This document shows, piece by piece, positions 1 to 6,753 of a stretch of 13,239 nt of DNA. Source of the stretch: 2-12-FULL-43-11 sp035655355. GTDB taxonomy: Bacteria; Patescibacteriota; Minisyncoccia; UBA6257; Colwellbacteraceae. Both the position numbers and the translations under genes were made by a program. The DNA lies in the NCBI GenBank assembly GCA_035655355.1, contig DASRUQ010000014.1:1-13239 (forward strand), read 5' to 3'. Below the pieces are notes generated by a model. The model was not told where the DNA came from and ran no database searches. It was given only the letters and a program-made list of their open reading frames with translations. Numbering within the stretch: position 1 is the first letter of the stretch; every line of letters begins with the position of its first letter.

Positions 1-1
1 A

Positions 2-1204
2 AAGAACGTGAATAACTCCGGCTGGATCCCAGTGAATTTCACTAGTATGTCGATAAGTTCACCCTTCTCGGTTCTCCCTAGAGATCCTGTTAATACCGGT
101 TCCAATTATTACAAATATTCTACCAACACGACTCAATTTGAATTGGCCACTCCTCTGGAGTCTCAAAAATATCAGCCGTATATGACGAATGACGGAGGAG
201 ACTCTGATACCGATTATGAAACAGGCAATAGTTTGTCTTTGGTGTCGGGGTTTTCGAATTTACCGACAGTAACTTCACCAACGGCTACATCGGTTACTAC
301 CAGTGGTGCCACCTTGGGAGCTAATGTCACTTCCAATGGAGGAGCAACTCTGACAGCTCGCGGCACTTGCTGGGCAACCACAGCCGTCCCAACCACCAAT
401 TGTTTAGCCGAAGGACTTACCACCACAGGCATTTTCACTCATATTAGATCAAGTATGTCTTCAGGCACTCTCATTTATTACCGAGGCTACGCTACCAATA
501 GTATAGGCACCGGATATTCTGCCGATGGGAGTTTTACCACTCTCACAGATCCCACCACTACCGCCATCAACCCGACTAGCGCTATAAACAATACTTCAGC
601 TTCCATCACTTCTGTTTCCGGCACTAACTTTGTCTCCGGCGCCACCGTGAAATTAACTAAAGATGCCCAGTCAGACATCTCCTGCACGGGATTTACTTTC
701 ACTAACTCCACCACTCTTTCCACCGGCAGTTGTCCTATTACCGGAGCGGCTACCGGAACCTGGAATGTCGTGGTGACGAACCCGGATGCGCAAGTAGCTA
801 CTTTAAGCGGAGGTTTTACTATCTCAGCTCTTACCACCGGTTCACTAACTTCCAGCACATATGACACCGGTTTCACCAAAGGAGTTAACTACAATTCGCT
901 TATGTGGAAAGGATCCCTGGGAACCGGAGGCGTCAATTATGTTACTTTCCAATTTGCCGCTTCCAATTGTCCCAATGGTAAAACTAATCCTCCTACCTGT
1001 AGCGATACCGGTACTTGGACTTACTTAGGCCCCGGCGGCTCTACTGGCACCGTCTACACTACCAGCGGACCGAACTCACCAGTTCCTTTAAACAGCACCT
1101 ACAGCAAAAGTATGAGGTATTACCGGTATAAGGTAATTCTACAAAGGGCTGTTACCGCTACCTCGCCCGTAGTTGATGATGTTATAGTTAATTGGTCTCC
1201 GTAA
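2..1204 (+). CDS. Modular prepilin-like surface protein, 5' end cut by the window
   Basis: The reading frame is open to the window edge, so the GTG at position 8 is probably an internal codon and the N-terminal pilin helix lies outside. Counting from that GTG, residues 1-83 look like the globular end of a Patescibacteria prepilin: a WIPVNF start, LPRDPVN, an aromatic YYKY strand, and a DGGDSDTDYETG acidic loop of the kind that closes the fold in pseudopilins. Residues 85-179 form a fibronectin-III-like beta domain (GTCWATT, IYYRGYATNSIGTGYS). Residues 183-272 are IPT/TIG-like (INPTSAINN, GTNFVSGATVKL, VVVTNPD). Residues 276-398 are a beta-rich domain common in CPR surface proteins (DTGF, FQFAASNCPNG, VVDDVIVNWSP). 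The six cysteines fall as one pair per added domain (121/132, 226/242, 321/331), suggesting a disulfide in each. It is likely a pilus-tip or surface adhesin-like pilin assembled by the machinery encoded downstream. The substrate bound is unknown. Confidence 0.8.
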   Translation, partial: KNVNNSGWIPVNFTSMSISSPFSVLPRDPVNTGSNYYKYSTNTTQFELATPLESQKYQPYMTNDGGDSDTDYETGNSLSLVSGFSNLPTVTSPTATSVTTSGATLGANVTSNGGATLTARGTCWATTAVPTTNCLAEGLTTTGIFTHIRSSMSSGTLIYYRGYATNSIGTGYSADGSFTTLTDPTTTAINPTSAINNTSASITSVSGTNFVSGATVKLTKDAQSDISCTGFTFTNSTTLSTGSCPITGAATGTWNVVVTNPDAQVATLSGGFTISALTTGSLTSSTYDTGFTKGVNYNSLMWKGSLGTGGVNYVTFQFAASNCPNGKTNPPTCSDTGTWTYLGPGGSTGTVYTTSGPNSPVPLNSTYSKSMRYYRYKVILQRAVTATSPVVDDVIVNWSP

Positions 1205-1225
1205 AAAATGACCCATTCAACGCGG

Positions 1226-1260
1226 TTCAGGGTCATCTTGAGCGAAGTCGAACAGATGAC
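1226..1260 (+). repeat. Dispersed ILSEVE-type repeat with GTCATC/GATGAC ends
   Basis: The stretch contains GTCATC (1232-1237) and its inverse GATGAC (1255-1260) around the core TTGAGCGAAGTCGAA. This resembles a widespread intergenic repeat in CPR and other bacterial genomes that is often mistranslated as RVILSEVE. It separates the pilin gene from the minor pilin gene, and its last bases supply the ATG at 1256. The match to the wider family is from memory, not from a search. Confidence 0.6.
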
Positions 1261-1696
1261 AACACAAATAAGAAAAGGAGCGTCAACTTTAGCAGTTACA
1301 CTTCTCATATCTGGTATTGTGATGGAGTTGGCTATCTCCGGACTCATTGTCGGAGTTTTAATTAGTAATACAGTGGCAAGTTCAAAGCTGGGAGCTCAGG
1401 CATTGGTGGCGGCCCGAACCGGAGTGGAAGACGCTACAATTAAAGTTGCCCGTTATAAAAACTGCAGTGCCCTGGCTTCAGCTTTCAGTATAACCTGCGA
1501 CGGAGTTACTACTTACCCTCTGACTATTGGCGCTGCCTCCGCCGCGGTGGGCGTCACGGATAATCTTGATAACACCTTGAAAGTTGTTTCCATCGGAACT
1601 GCCGGCACGAGGAAAAAACGATTTGAGGCTGTAGTGGGAGTAGATGCTTTTAGCGGTCAGATTATAGTAATATCCATGCAGGAGAAACCATATTAA
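1256..1696 (+). CDS. Minor pilin-like protein (PilX-like N-terminus)
   Basis: The product has 146 residues. It starts with a short basic leader, MTTQIRKG, which looks like a prepilin peptidase site ending in G8. A ~30-residue hydrophobic helix follows (residues 9-40, ASTLAVTLLISG onward) and then a small polar domain with two cysteines (70 and 81). The usual Glu at mature position 5 is absent; the only acidic residue in the helix is E24. This resembles PilX-type minor pilins more than major pilins. An in-frame ATG at 1208 exists, but the 16 extra residues would be translated from a dispersed repeat, so I prefer 1256. No good ribosome binding site precedes either start. It lies between the pilin-like adhesin and the pilM fusion, 4 bases before the latter, so it is probably a co-transcribed pilus tip or priming subunit. 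The functional call is inferred from the N-terminus and context. Confidence 0.65.
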   Translation: MTTQIRKGASTLAVTLLISGIVMELAISGLIVGVLISNTVASSKLGAQALVAARTGVEDATIKVARYKNCSALASAFSITCDGVTTYPLTIGAASAAVGVTDNLDNTLKVVSIGTAGTRKKRFEAVVGVDAFSGQIIVISMQEKPY

Positions 1697-1700
1697 GAAA

Positions 1701-3536
1701 ATGGATTTTAAAAAGGTTTTAAAAAAAGTTAACCGTTTGGTTTTTCCTACGCCCAAGATAGGCGGCTTAGAAATAACCGATTCGGTAATTAATTTTTATG
1801 ATTTATCTAACGGCGGGACCCCTGTAGTTTCTTTAAGATTACCGCCAGGCATAATGGAAGACGGCAAGGTGCGTCATGGGGAAGAAGCTAACTTTACAGA
1901 GGCTCTAAGAACGATACACTCGCAGATTACAGCTGATTCCAAAAAAATTATTAATGTTATTTTGACTCTCCCGGGCAATGATGTTTATGTCCAATCTTTT
2001 AACGTTTCTAAAGCTGCTAAATCTAACCTGGCAGAGGCGGCGGATCTTAATTTACGCATGATTTCTCCTATGCCGATAGAGGGAGCTTACTACGGCTGGC
2101 AAAGAATAGCTGACGTAGGAGGTCCCGGCGGAGTTATGGAACTTTTAGGGGCCTTTATGCCCTCAGAGAGCATTGATAACATAATTGTCGCTTTACACGA
2201 ATCTAATTTTAGTGTCGCAGCGGTAGAGTTTTCCGCGCTAAGCTTGGTGCGGCAGCTGGCTAGCCTTAAGAAGATAGACGAGGCTCTCTCTTATTTAGTG
2301 ATGCACGTAACTGCCGAAGGGCTTGATTTCATTGTTATTAAAAACAACAGCGTTTACTTTAACTACTTTTATCCTTGGAAGCTGGTGCAGGCGGACGAGA
2401 GAAGTATTACGCTCACTAACATGGAAACGGCGGTAGGCAATGAAGTGGCTAGAGTTTTTAACTTTTATCTGGGCCGCTCGGGCAGCCAACTTAAAGATAT
2501 GGTGGTCGTAACACCTTCATTAGAAGAAGAAATCGCCAGAGCCGTAACTAAAAAATTCCCAGATATGAAGGTTAGTTTCTTGCCTTCGGAGGAAGTGGCT
2601 GCTGTGGCTGGAGCAGCCTTAAGGGGGCTTATTGCCAGAGCCGAAGATACTAATATTAGTTTGACCGGAGAGTCGGCCGTTAAAATATTTGAAGAACAGG
2701 AAGTTTTAGAATTCACTTATCTTTGGAGAAAGGTAGCCATAACGGTAGCGAGCTTTATACTCCTTGTTTTTTCCGCGAGCGACATTTATATTTCCGGGTT
2801 AGCCGATAAACTAACTACCACGATTGCTTCAGGCGGGAATACTCAGGTGGCGACTCCGGAGCTCGAGGCTTTACGGGCCCAAGCGACAGATTTTAATAAG
2901 GTAGTTGATTTGGTAAAATCCGCCCAAGGTTCGGATATAAGAGTCGCCCCCTTTCTTAATTATTTAGGCCAATTAGCGGGGACCAATATTTCTTTCGATA
3001 AATTAACCATCCAGTCACTTTCTTCCCCAGCTCTGATTTCTGGCACTGCTTCGGATCAGAATTCCGTGTTGGATTTTAAAAATAAACTTGAGGACCAGAG
3101 TCAATTTACTAACGTCAACGTGCCCTTATCAAGTATAACTATGAAATCAGACGGTAGGGTATCGTTTCAGGCTACTTTTTTAATCATAGATTTAAATTTC
3201 CCCGAGAAAGTATTACAGGCGGAGATTCAGCTTAGGGAAGAGAATAAGAAGAATGAGACAATATTAAGCCAGCAGTTGGTGGATGTCAGCCAGTCTTTAC
3301 AGCAGCAGAAGCCTGAAGAAAAGAGCCCGCTGATAGTTTTCGGTAAACTTACTTTTAAGTCGGTCAATGATATAGTAAGTCTTGATATTTCGGCTCTTGA
3401 TGAAAATATTGCCAATGTTTTTAAAGTGAAACTGGATCAATCTCCTAATTTTGATCAGGTGCAGATAATCCCTCCCGTCATTAAAACTGCAGACGGCAGG
3501 ATTAGGTTCACTATTCAGTTCTTCGTTAAACTCTAA
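1701..3536 (+). CDS. pilM: Type IV pilus inner-membrane assembly protein, PilM-PilN fusion with a second PilN-like domain
   Basis: This 611-residue protein combines parts that are usually separate. Residues ~18-310 resemble the PilM actin-like domain (GGLEITDSVINFYDLS phosphate-1-like strand, VILTLPGNDVYVQSF, VVVTPSLEEEIARAV). A single membrane helix sits at ~344-363 (KVAITVASFILLVFSASDIY). It is followed by a short heptad-like stretch and a PilN-type ferredoxin-like domain (~415-498). A Glu/Lys/Gln-rich linker (~500-545) leads to a second copy of the same fold (550-611). The two copies align at LTIQS/LTFKS, then the FKNKL/FKVKL and DGRVSF/DGRIRF blocks. In known systems PilM binds the cytoplasmic tail of PilN, and PilN pairs with PilO in the periplasm, so this chain could join PilM, PilN and a PilO substitute. 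The expected phosphate-2 motif (D-x-G) is replaced by VMHVTAEGLDF (200-210), so nucleotide hydrolysis is doubtful. The ATG follows the previous stop by 4 bases. Confidence 0.75.
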   Translation: MDFKKVLKKVNRLVFPTPKIGGLEITDSVINFYDLSNGGTPVVSLRLPPGIMEDGKVRHGEEANFTEALRTIHSQITADSKKIINVILTLPGNDVYVQSFNVSKAAKSNLAEAADLNLRMISPMPIEGAYYGWQRIADVGGPGGVMELLGAFMPSESIDNIIVALHESNFSVAAVEFSALSLVRQLASLKKIDEALSYLVMHVTAEGLDFIVIKNNSVYFNYFYPWKLVQADERSITLTNMETAVGNEVARVFNFYLGRSGSQLKDMVVVTPSLEEEIARAVTKKFPDMKVSFLPSEEVAAVAGAALRGLIARAEDTNISLTGESAVKIFEEQEVLEFTYLWRKVAITVASFILLVFSASDIYISGLADKLTTTIASGGNTQVATPELEALRAQATDFNKVVDLVKSAQGSDIRVAPFLNYLGQLAGTNISFDKLTIQSLSSPALISGTASDQNSVLDFKNKLEDQSQFTNVNVPLSSITMKSDGRVSFQATFLIIDLNFPEKVLQAEIQLREENKKNETILSQQLVDVSQSLQQQKPEEKSPLIVFGKLTFKSVNDIVSLDISALDENIANVFKVKLDQSPNFDQVQIIPPVIKTADGRIRFTIQFFVKL

Positions 3537-3539
3537 TAT

Positions 3540-3559
3540 CTGACAAGAAATTATGTCAG
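3540..3559 (+). other. Short hairpin after the pilM fusion, possible weak terminator
   Basis: CTGACA (3540-3545) pairs with TGTCAG (3554-3559) around an 8-base loop just after the TAA of the pilM fusion. No T tract follows, so it may only mark the transcript end or stabilise it. Confidence 0.3.
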
Positions 3560-3607
3560 TAATCATCTAATCAACCTCAGGTCTACTAATATTATCCCGC
3601 CTAGCAC

Positions 3608-3627
3608 CGATATACCTAAGTATATCG
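3608..3627. repeat. 20-bp near-palindrome, copy 1
   Basis: CGATATACCTAAGTATATCG has perfect 8-base arms (CGATATAC/GTATATCG) around CTAA. A related copy starts 98 bp downstream. The gap it occupies lies between two gene 3' ends. It could be a protein binding site or part of a small mobile or RNA element; no T tract makes it an obvious terminator. Confidence 0.6.
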
Positions 3628-3705
3628 CTACAGGAGTAAGTAAAAACGAGGATTTTGAAAGATTAGCGTTCGGATAAATCAGCCTATCTTACCTTTTTTA
3701 ACCAG

Positions 3706-3725
3706 TGATATACTTAAGTGTATCA
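3706..3725. repeat. 20-bp near-palindrome, copy 2
   Basis: TGATATACTTAAGTGTATCA shares 16 of 20 positions with copy 1, and its arms pair with a single mismatch (a G:U pair in RNA). The differences between the copies are confined to both ends, one central base and one arm base, so the shared core is GATATAC-Y-TAAGT-R-TATC. It ends 19 bases from the pth stop codon. Confidence 0.6.
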
Positions 3726-3744
3726 TATAATTGTGCGGTAGGTT

Positions 3745-4290
3745 TTAAGAATCTAACAGTTCTTCTTTAAGTTCAGCCGCGATACTTTGCAAAGTAGCCA
3801 TGTCTTTTTTGCCCATTATTTTCAGAACAAAGTCCCCAGCTTTTAACCGGCCCCCTGGGGTATCGCGCCTGACTCCCAGTCGAAGGCGGTTGATATCATT
3901 AGTCTTACAGACATCCATAATGGACTTGACGCCGTTGTGCCCGGCCGTTCCCCGGTTAGCGGCGAATCTAAACTCTCCCATACTGAGATCAGAATCGTCA
4001 TGAATAATGAGAGCCTCGGCTGGAGTAACTTTAAAATATTCAAAAGCTTTCTTAACTGAGTGACCAGACTCATTCATAAAGGACAGTGGTTTTACCAAAA
4101 TTACACCACCAGTCTTAAGATAAACAAAGCCATCCGCTTTTTTAAACTTCTTGCCATCGGAGAGGAGATCTATAAAAAATGACCCAGCATTATGGTAAGT
4201 CTTCGTGTAGTCGGGGCCAGGGTTCCCCAATCCTATTAAAAGTTTGTATCTGAAATTTATCCCGTTAGAAAATTTTGATTGTTTTATCAT
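3745..4290 (-). CDS. pth: Peptidyl-tRNA hydrolase
   Basis: This enzyme cleaves the ester bond of peptidyl-tRNAs dropped from stalled ribosomes and so recycles tRNA. The 181 residues carry the family motifs in order: GLGNPGPDY with N23, YHNAG with the catalytic His33, KPLSFMNESG with N73, HDDSDLSMGEFRF with Asp98, and GHNGVKSI with N119. These match E. coli Pth residues N10, H20, N68, D93 and N114 in order and spacing. The usual TRHNVG reads TYHNAG, a mild change next to the catalytic His. There are about 15 extra N-terminal residues before the first strand, but no internal start shortens them. The gene is transcribed against its neighbours, convergent with the pilus genes and divergent from lepB. 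No Shine-Dalgarno sequence is visible, and a TATATA sits only 8-13 bases before the ATG, which would suit a leaderless transcript. Confidence 0.95.
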   Translation of the reverse strand: MIKQSKFSNGINFRYKLLIGLGNPGPDYTKTYHNAGSFFIDLLSDGKKFKKADGFVYLKTGGVILVKPLSFMNESGHSVKKAFEYFKVTPAEALIIHDDSDLSMGEFRFAANRGTAGHNGVKSIMDVCKTNDINRLRLGVRRDTPGGRLKAGDFVLKIMGKKDMATLQSIAAELKEELLDS

Positions 4291-4297
4291 GAGTTCT

Positions 4298-4303
4298 TAT
4301 ATA
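4298..4303 (-). promoter_or_regulatory. Possible -10 box of pth
   Basis: TATATA on the - strand lies 7 bases upstream of the pth ATG, which would place the transcription start at or beside the ATG. The -35 region would fall inside the 18-bp palindrome at 4313-4330. There is no clear -35 match, so this is tentative. Confidence 0.35.
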
Positions 4304-4312
4304 TGTATCTAT

Positions 4313-4330
4313 GCTTTCATTAATGAAAGC
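4313..4330. promoter_or_regulatory. Perfect 18-bp palindrome between divergent pth and lepB
   Basis: GCTTTCATTAATGAAAGC is identical to its reverse complement. It lies in the only divergent intergenic region of the window, 23 bases upstream of pth and 130 bases upstream of lepB. A symmetric site here fits an operator for a dimeric regulator controlling one or both genes. No regulator is encoded in the window, so the role is inferred. Confidence 0.5.
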
Positions 4331-4409
4331 GATAAAAAGTATTAGTAATATTATAGTAGATGTTTAATGATCATATTCTTGGTTTCGTGTAATTTTTTGT
4401 TTCTAACGA

Positions 4410-4440
4410 GCCTGCCTGCCGGTAGGCAAGGCTTGCAGGC
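4410..4440 (+). repeat. PAGRQ-type palindromic dispersed repeat, copy 1
   Basis: The core CCTGCCGGTAGGCAAG forms a hairpin of CCTGCC (4415-4420) and GGCAAG (4425-4430) around GGTA. Outer arms GCCTGC (4410-4415) and GCAGGC (4435-4440) are also complementary. The same core recurs at 10252-10267. In frame it reads LPAGRQG, a peptide familiar from miscalled CPR gene starts. It lies in the lepB 5' region. Confidence 0.75.
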
Positions 4441-4459
4441 ACCTATCTATTGTATTAGA

Positions 4460-5011
4460 ATGCAGCGAATGAGACAATTTCTTCTGCCTTTCTGGGAAGT
4501 TATAGAAGTTTTAGCGGTTGCTTTAGTATCCTTTTTTCTAATCAGAACCTTAGTTGTTCAGCCTTTTGTTGTAAACGGTCCAAGTATGGAACCAACTTTT
4601 TATAGCGACCAGTACGTTTTAGTTGACGAGATTACTTACAAACTTCGCGAACCGGAGAGAGGGGAGATAGTTGTTTTTAGGAACCCTAGGAATGAAGCAG
4701 AGTTCTATATTAAGAGGATTATTGGTTTGCCGGGAGAGACTGTGGCCATAACAGATGATGTAGTGGAAATAAACGGAGAGAAGCTCAACGAAAGCTACAT
4801 TAATGTTAAAAACGGCATGACGGGACAGAAAAACTTTACTCTAAAGAACGGCGAATATTTTGTGATGGGAGATAATCGCCCTCAGAGCTTTGATTCCAGA
4901 AGTTGGGGTCCGTTGGATAAAAAAGAAATAATCGGTATGGTTCGCCTGAGGTTTCTACCTTTTAAGAGTTTGACCCTTTTTGAAGATCCGAGTTACAAGT
5001 TATCATCTTAA
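4460..5011 (+). CDS. lepB: Signal peptidase I
   Basis: This membrane protease removes signal peptides from exported proteins on the outer face of the cytoplasmic membrane. From the ATG at 4460 the product has 183 residues: one N-terminal membrane helix (~13-33), then VNGPSMEPTF with the catalytic Ser42, then FYIKRIIGLPGE with the catalytic Lys85. The late box is MGDNRPQSFDSRSWGPLDKKEIIG, with the conserved GDN, S-D-SR and WG-P residues. A longer reading from ATG 4367 is possible, but its extra 31 residues are translated from the dispersed repeat, so I reject it. ATG 4469 is an equally possible start. No Shine-Dalgarno sequence is evident. Its stop overlaps the hisS start by one base (TAATG), so the two are probably translationally coupled. 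It begins the long + strand housekeeping run. Confidence 0.93.
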   Translation: MQRMRQFLLPFWEVIEVLAVALVSFFLIRTLVVQPFVVNGPSMEPTFYSDQYVLVDEITYKLREPERGEIVVFRNPRNEAEFYIKRIIGLPGETVAITDDVVEINGEKLNESYINVKNGMTGQKNFTLKNGEYFVMGDNRPQSFDSRSWGPLDKKEIIGMVRLRFLPFKSLTLFEDPSYKLSS

Positions 5012-6342
5012 TGATGCCTATCAATAATCATAAGGAACCGGTTAAGAAGGTACCCATTTCTCCTAAACAAGGCGGGAAGGAAGGAAAGCTACAGCCCTTC
5101 CAATCGCCTAAAGGGATGCACGACATACTTCCCGCTGATTGGCCGTTATGGGATAAAGTTTATAAGGCCGCTAAAGATGTAGCTGATTTTTATAATTTTT
5201 CACGTATAGAGACTCCTATGCTGGAAAGCGTGGATCTTTTTGTCCGCGGGGTTGGTGAAGTGACCGACATTGTAGAAAAAGAGATGTTTGTTTTAAAAAC
5301 TAAGGGAGGGGACAAGTTGGCGTTGCGGCCGGAGTTCACTTCACCCGTGGTCAGGAGCTACATAGAGAACGGTTTGCACCGTTTACCTCAGCCTTTGAAA
5401 CTGTATTATTGGGGTCCCGTTTTTAGGCACGAAAAACCCCAGGCTGGCAGGTACAGGCAATTTAATCAGCTGGGATTTGAAATATTGGGCGGAGAGGGCG
5501 ACCCTATCTATGATTCGCAGGCTATAATACTGGCTTATCGATTTCTCGAAGAACTGAAGGCCAAGAATCTAATGGTGCAAGTCAACAGCATTGGCTGCCG
5601 CGTTTGCAGGCCCAATTATAAGAAAAAACTCATTGAATACTATAAGAAGCAGGATATTTGCAAAGAATGCGAGGGGAGACTGGAGAAGAATCCACTTCGT
5701 CTTCTGGATTGTAAGAGCGATGTTTGTCAGCCAGTTAAACTCGGGGCGCCGTCTATCTTGGATAGCTTGTGCGCGGCCTGTAAGAAACACTTTAAGGAGG
5801 CCTTGGAGTATCTGGACGAAGTCAGTATCCCCTACACTTTAAACCCATATCTAGTGAGGGGATTGGACTACTATAACAGGACTGTTTTTGAAATTTTCCG
5901 TGAAGGAAGTGACTTAGCTATCGCCTCCGGAGGCAGATACGATTATTTATCCGAGATGCTAGGGGGCAGGCCGACACCAGCTACCGGAGTAGCGGCTGGG
6001 CTGGAAAGAGTTGTAGAGATGCTGAAGGCCGATCTTAAGGATCAAAATCACAAAGTTAAGTCTAAAGTATTTTTAGTGCATGTCGGAGAAATGACTAAAA
6101 AAAGAGCGCTCTTACTGGTTGAAGAATTCAGAAAAGCCAATATGCCCGTTATGGAGGCTTTGGGTAAGGATTCGCTTTCGGCTCAGCTGGAACGCGCCGC
6201 TAAAATGAATTCACCTTTTGCTCTCATCTTGGGGCAGAAAGAAGCTTATGAAGGGAGTATTATTTTGAGAGATATGACAACGGGAGTTCAGGAATCCATC
6301 CCTTTAAATAAGATTATTGAAGAAGTTAAGAGAAGGCAATAA
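5011..6342 (+). CDS. hisS: Histidyl-tRNA synthetase
   Basis: This is a class II synthetase that charges tRNA-His with histidine. In its 443 residues, QSPKGMHDILP starts the core at residue 31. LALRPEFTSPVVRSY belongs to the motif 1/2 region, and motif 2 is FRHEKPQAGRYRQF (138-151). The histidine-specific box LVRGLDYYNRTVFE (281-294) carries Arg283, and motif 3 includes GVAAGLERVV. The C-terminal anticodon-binding domain covers ~350-443. Between motif 2 and the His box lies an insertion with eight cysteines in pairs (196/199, 217/220, 234/239, 254/257), three of them CxxC, which could bind zinc; related Cys-rich inserts are known in some bacterial HisRS. About 30 Lys-rich residues precede the core and look disordered; a second ATG directly follows the first. 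The next gene starts immediately after the stop. Confidence 0.96.
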   Translation: MMPINNHKEPVKKVPISPKQGGKEGKLQPFQSPKGMHDILPADWPLWDKVYKAAKDVADFYNFSRIETPMLESVDLFVRGVGEVTDIVEKEMFVLKTKGGDKLALRPEFTSPVVRSYIENGLHRLPQPLKLYYWGPVFRHEKPQAGRYRQFNQLGFEILGGEGDPIYDSQAIILAYRFLEELKAKNLMVQVNSIGCRVCRPNYKKKLIEYYKKQDICKECEGRLEKNPLRLLDCKSDVCQPVKLGAPSILDSLCAACKKHFKEALEYLDEVSIPYTLNPYLVRGLDYYNRTVFEIFREGSDLAIASGGRYDYLSEMLGGRPTPATGVAAGLERVVEMLKADLKDQNHKVKSKVFLVHVGEMTKKRALLLVEEFRKANMPVMEALGKDSLSAQLERAAKMNSPFALILGQKEAYEGSIILRDMTTGVQESIPLNKIIEEVKRRQ

Positions 6343-6753
6343 ATGAATTGTTTATTCTGTAAAATAGTAAACGGAGAGATACTCTCTGAAAAAATCTATG
6401 AAGACGAGGCTGCTTTTGCTTTTTTGGATATCCACCCTCTCTCTCCGGGGCACACGGTTCTAGTGCCTAAGGTTCATGCCGAAAATATTCTTGATTTGCC
6501 CGAGGCGGCAGTTGGTCCGCTATTTTTGGCCGTCAAAAAAGTAACCGCCACCCTTAATTTAGCCCTCAAGCCTCACGGCTTTACAATAGGCATAAACCAC
6601 GGTAAAGTAAGCGGGCAAGCGATAGACCACCTCCATATCCATTTAATCCCTAGGTTTGAAGGGGATGGGGGAGGATCCATACATTCGGTGGTAAAAAACC
6701 CGCCGCAGGAATCGGTCGTCGCTATAAAAGAAAAAATAATTAAATTCATTTAA
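6343..6753 (+). CDS. HIT family nucleotide hydrolase (HinT-like)
   Basis: HIT proteins hydrolyse nucleotide phosphoramidates or dinucleoside polyphosphates through a His triad. The 136 residues contain the histidine triad DHLHIHLIPR with H96, H98 and H100, the upstream GINHGKVSGQ loop, and the N-terminal CLFCKI pair (C3, C6), which binds zinc in many family members. Length is usual for the branch. It begins directly after the hisS TAA with an AGAAGG six bases upstream of the ATG, one of the few plausible ribosome binding sites in the window. HIT proteins interact with aminoacyl-AMP in some organisms (HinT with LysRS), which makes the position after hisS suggestive, but that link is inference. 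The substrate cannot be told from sequence. Confidence 0.93.
   Translation: MNCLFCKIVNGEILSEKIYEDEAAFAFLDIHPLSPGHTVLVPKVHAENILDLPEAAVGPLFLAVKKVTATLNLALKPHGFTIGINHGKVSGQAIDHLHIHLIPRFEGDGGGSIHSVVKNPPQESVVAIKEKIIKFI

Noticed and set aside
487..879. 130-codon open frame on the - strand
   Set aside because: It is antisense to the Thr/Ser-rich repeats of the pilin-like protein, and its Val-rich translation is the expected shadow.
4367..4459. N-terminal extension of signal peptidase I
   Set aside because: The extra residues come from a dispersed palindromic repeat (LPAGRQG), and the normal family N-terminus starts at 4460 or 4469.
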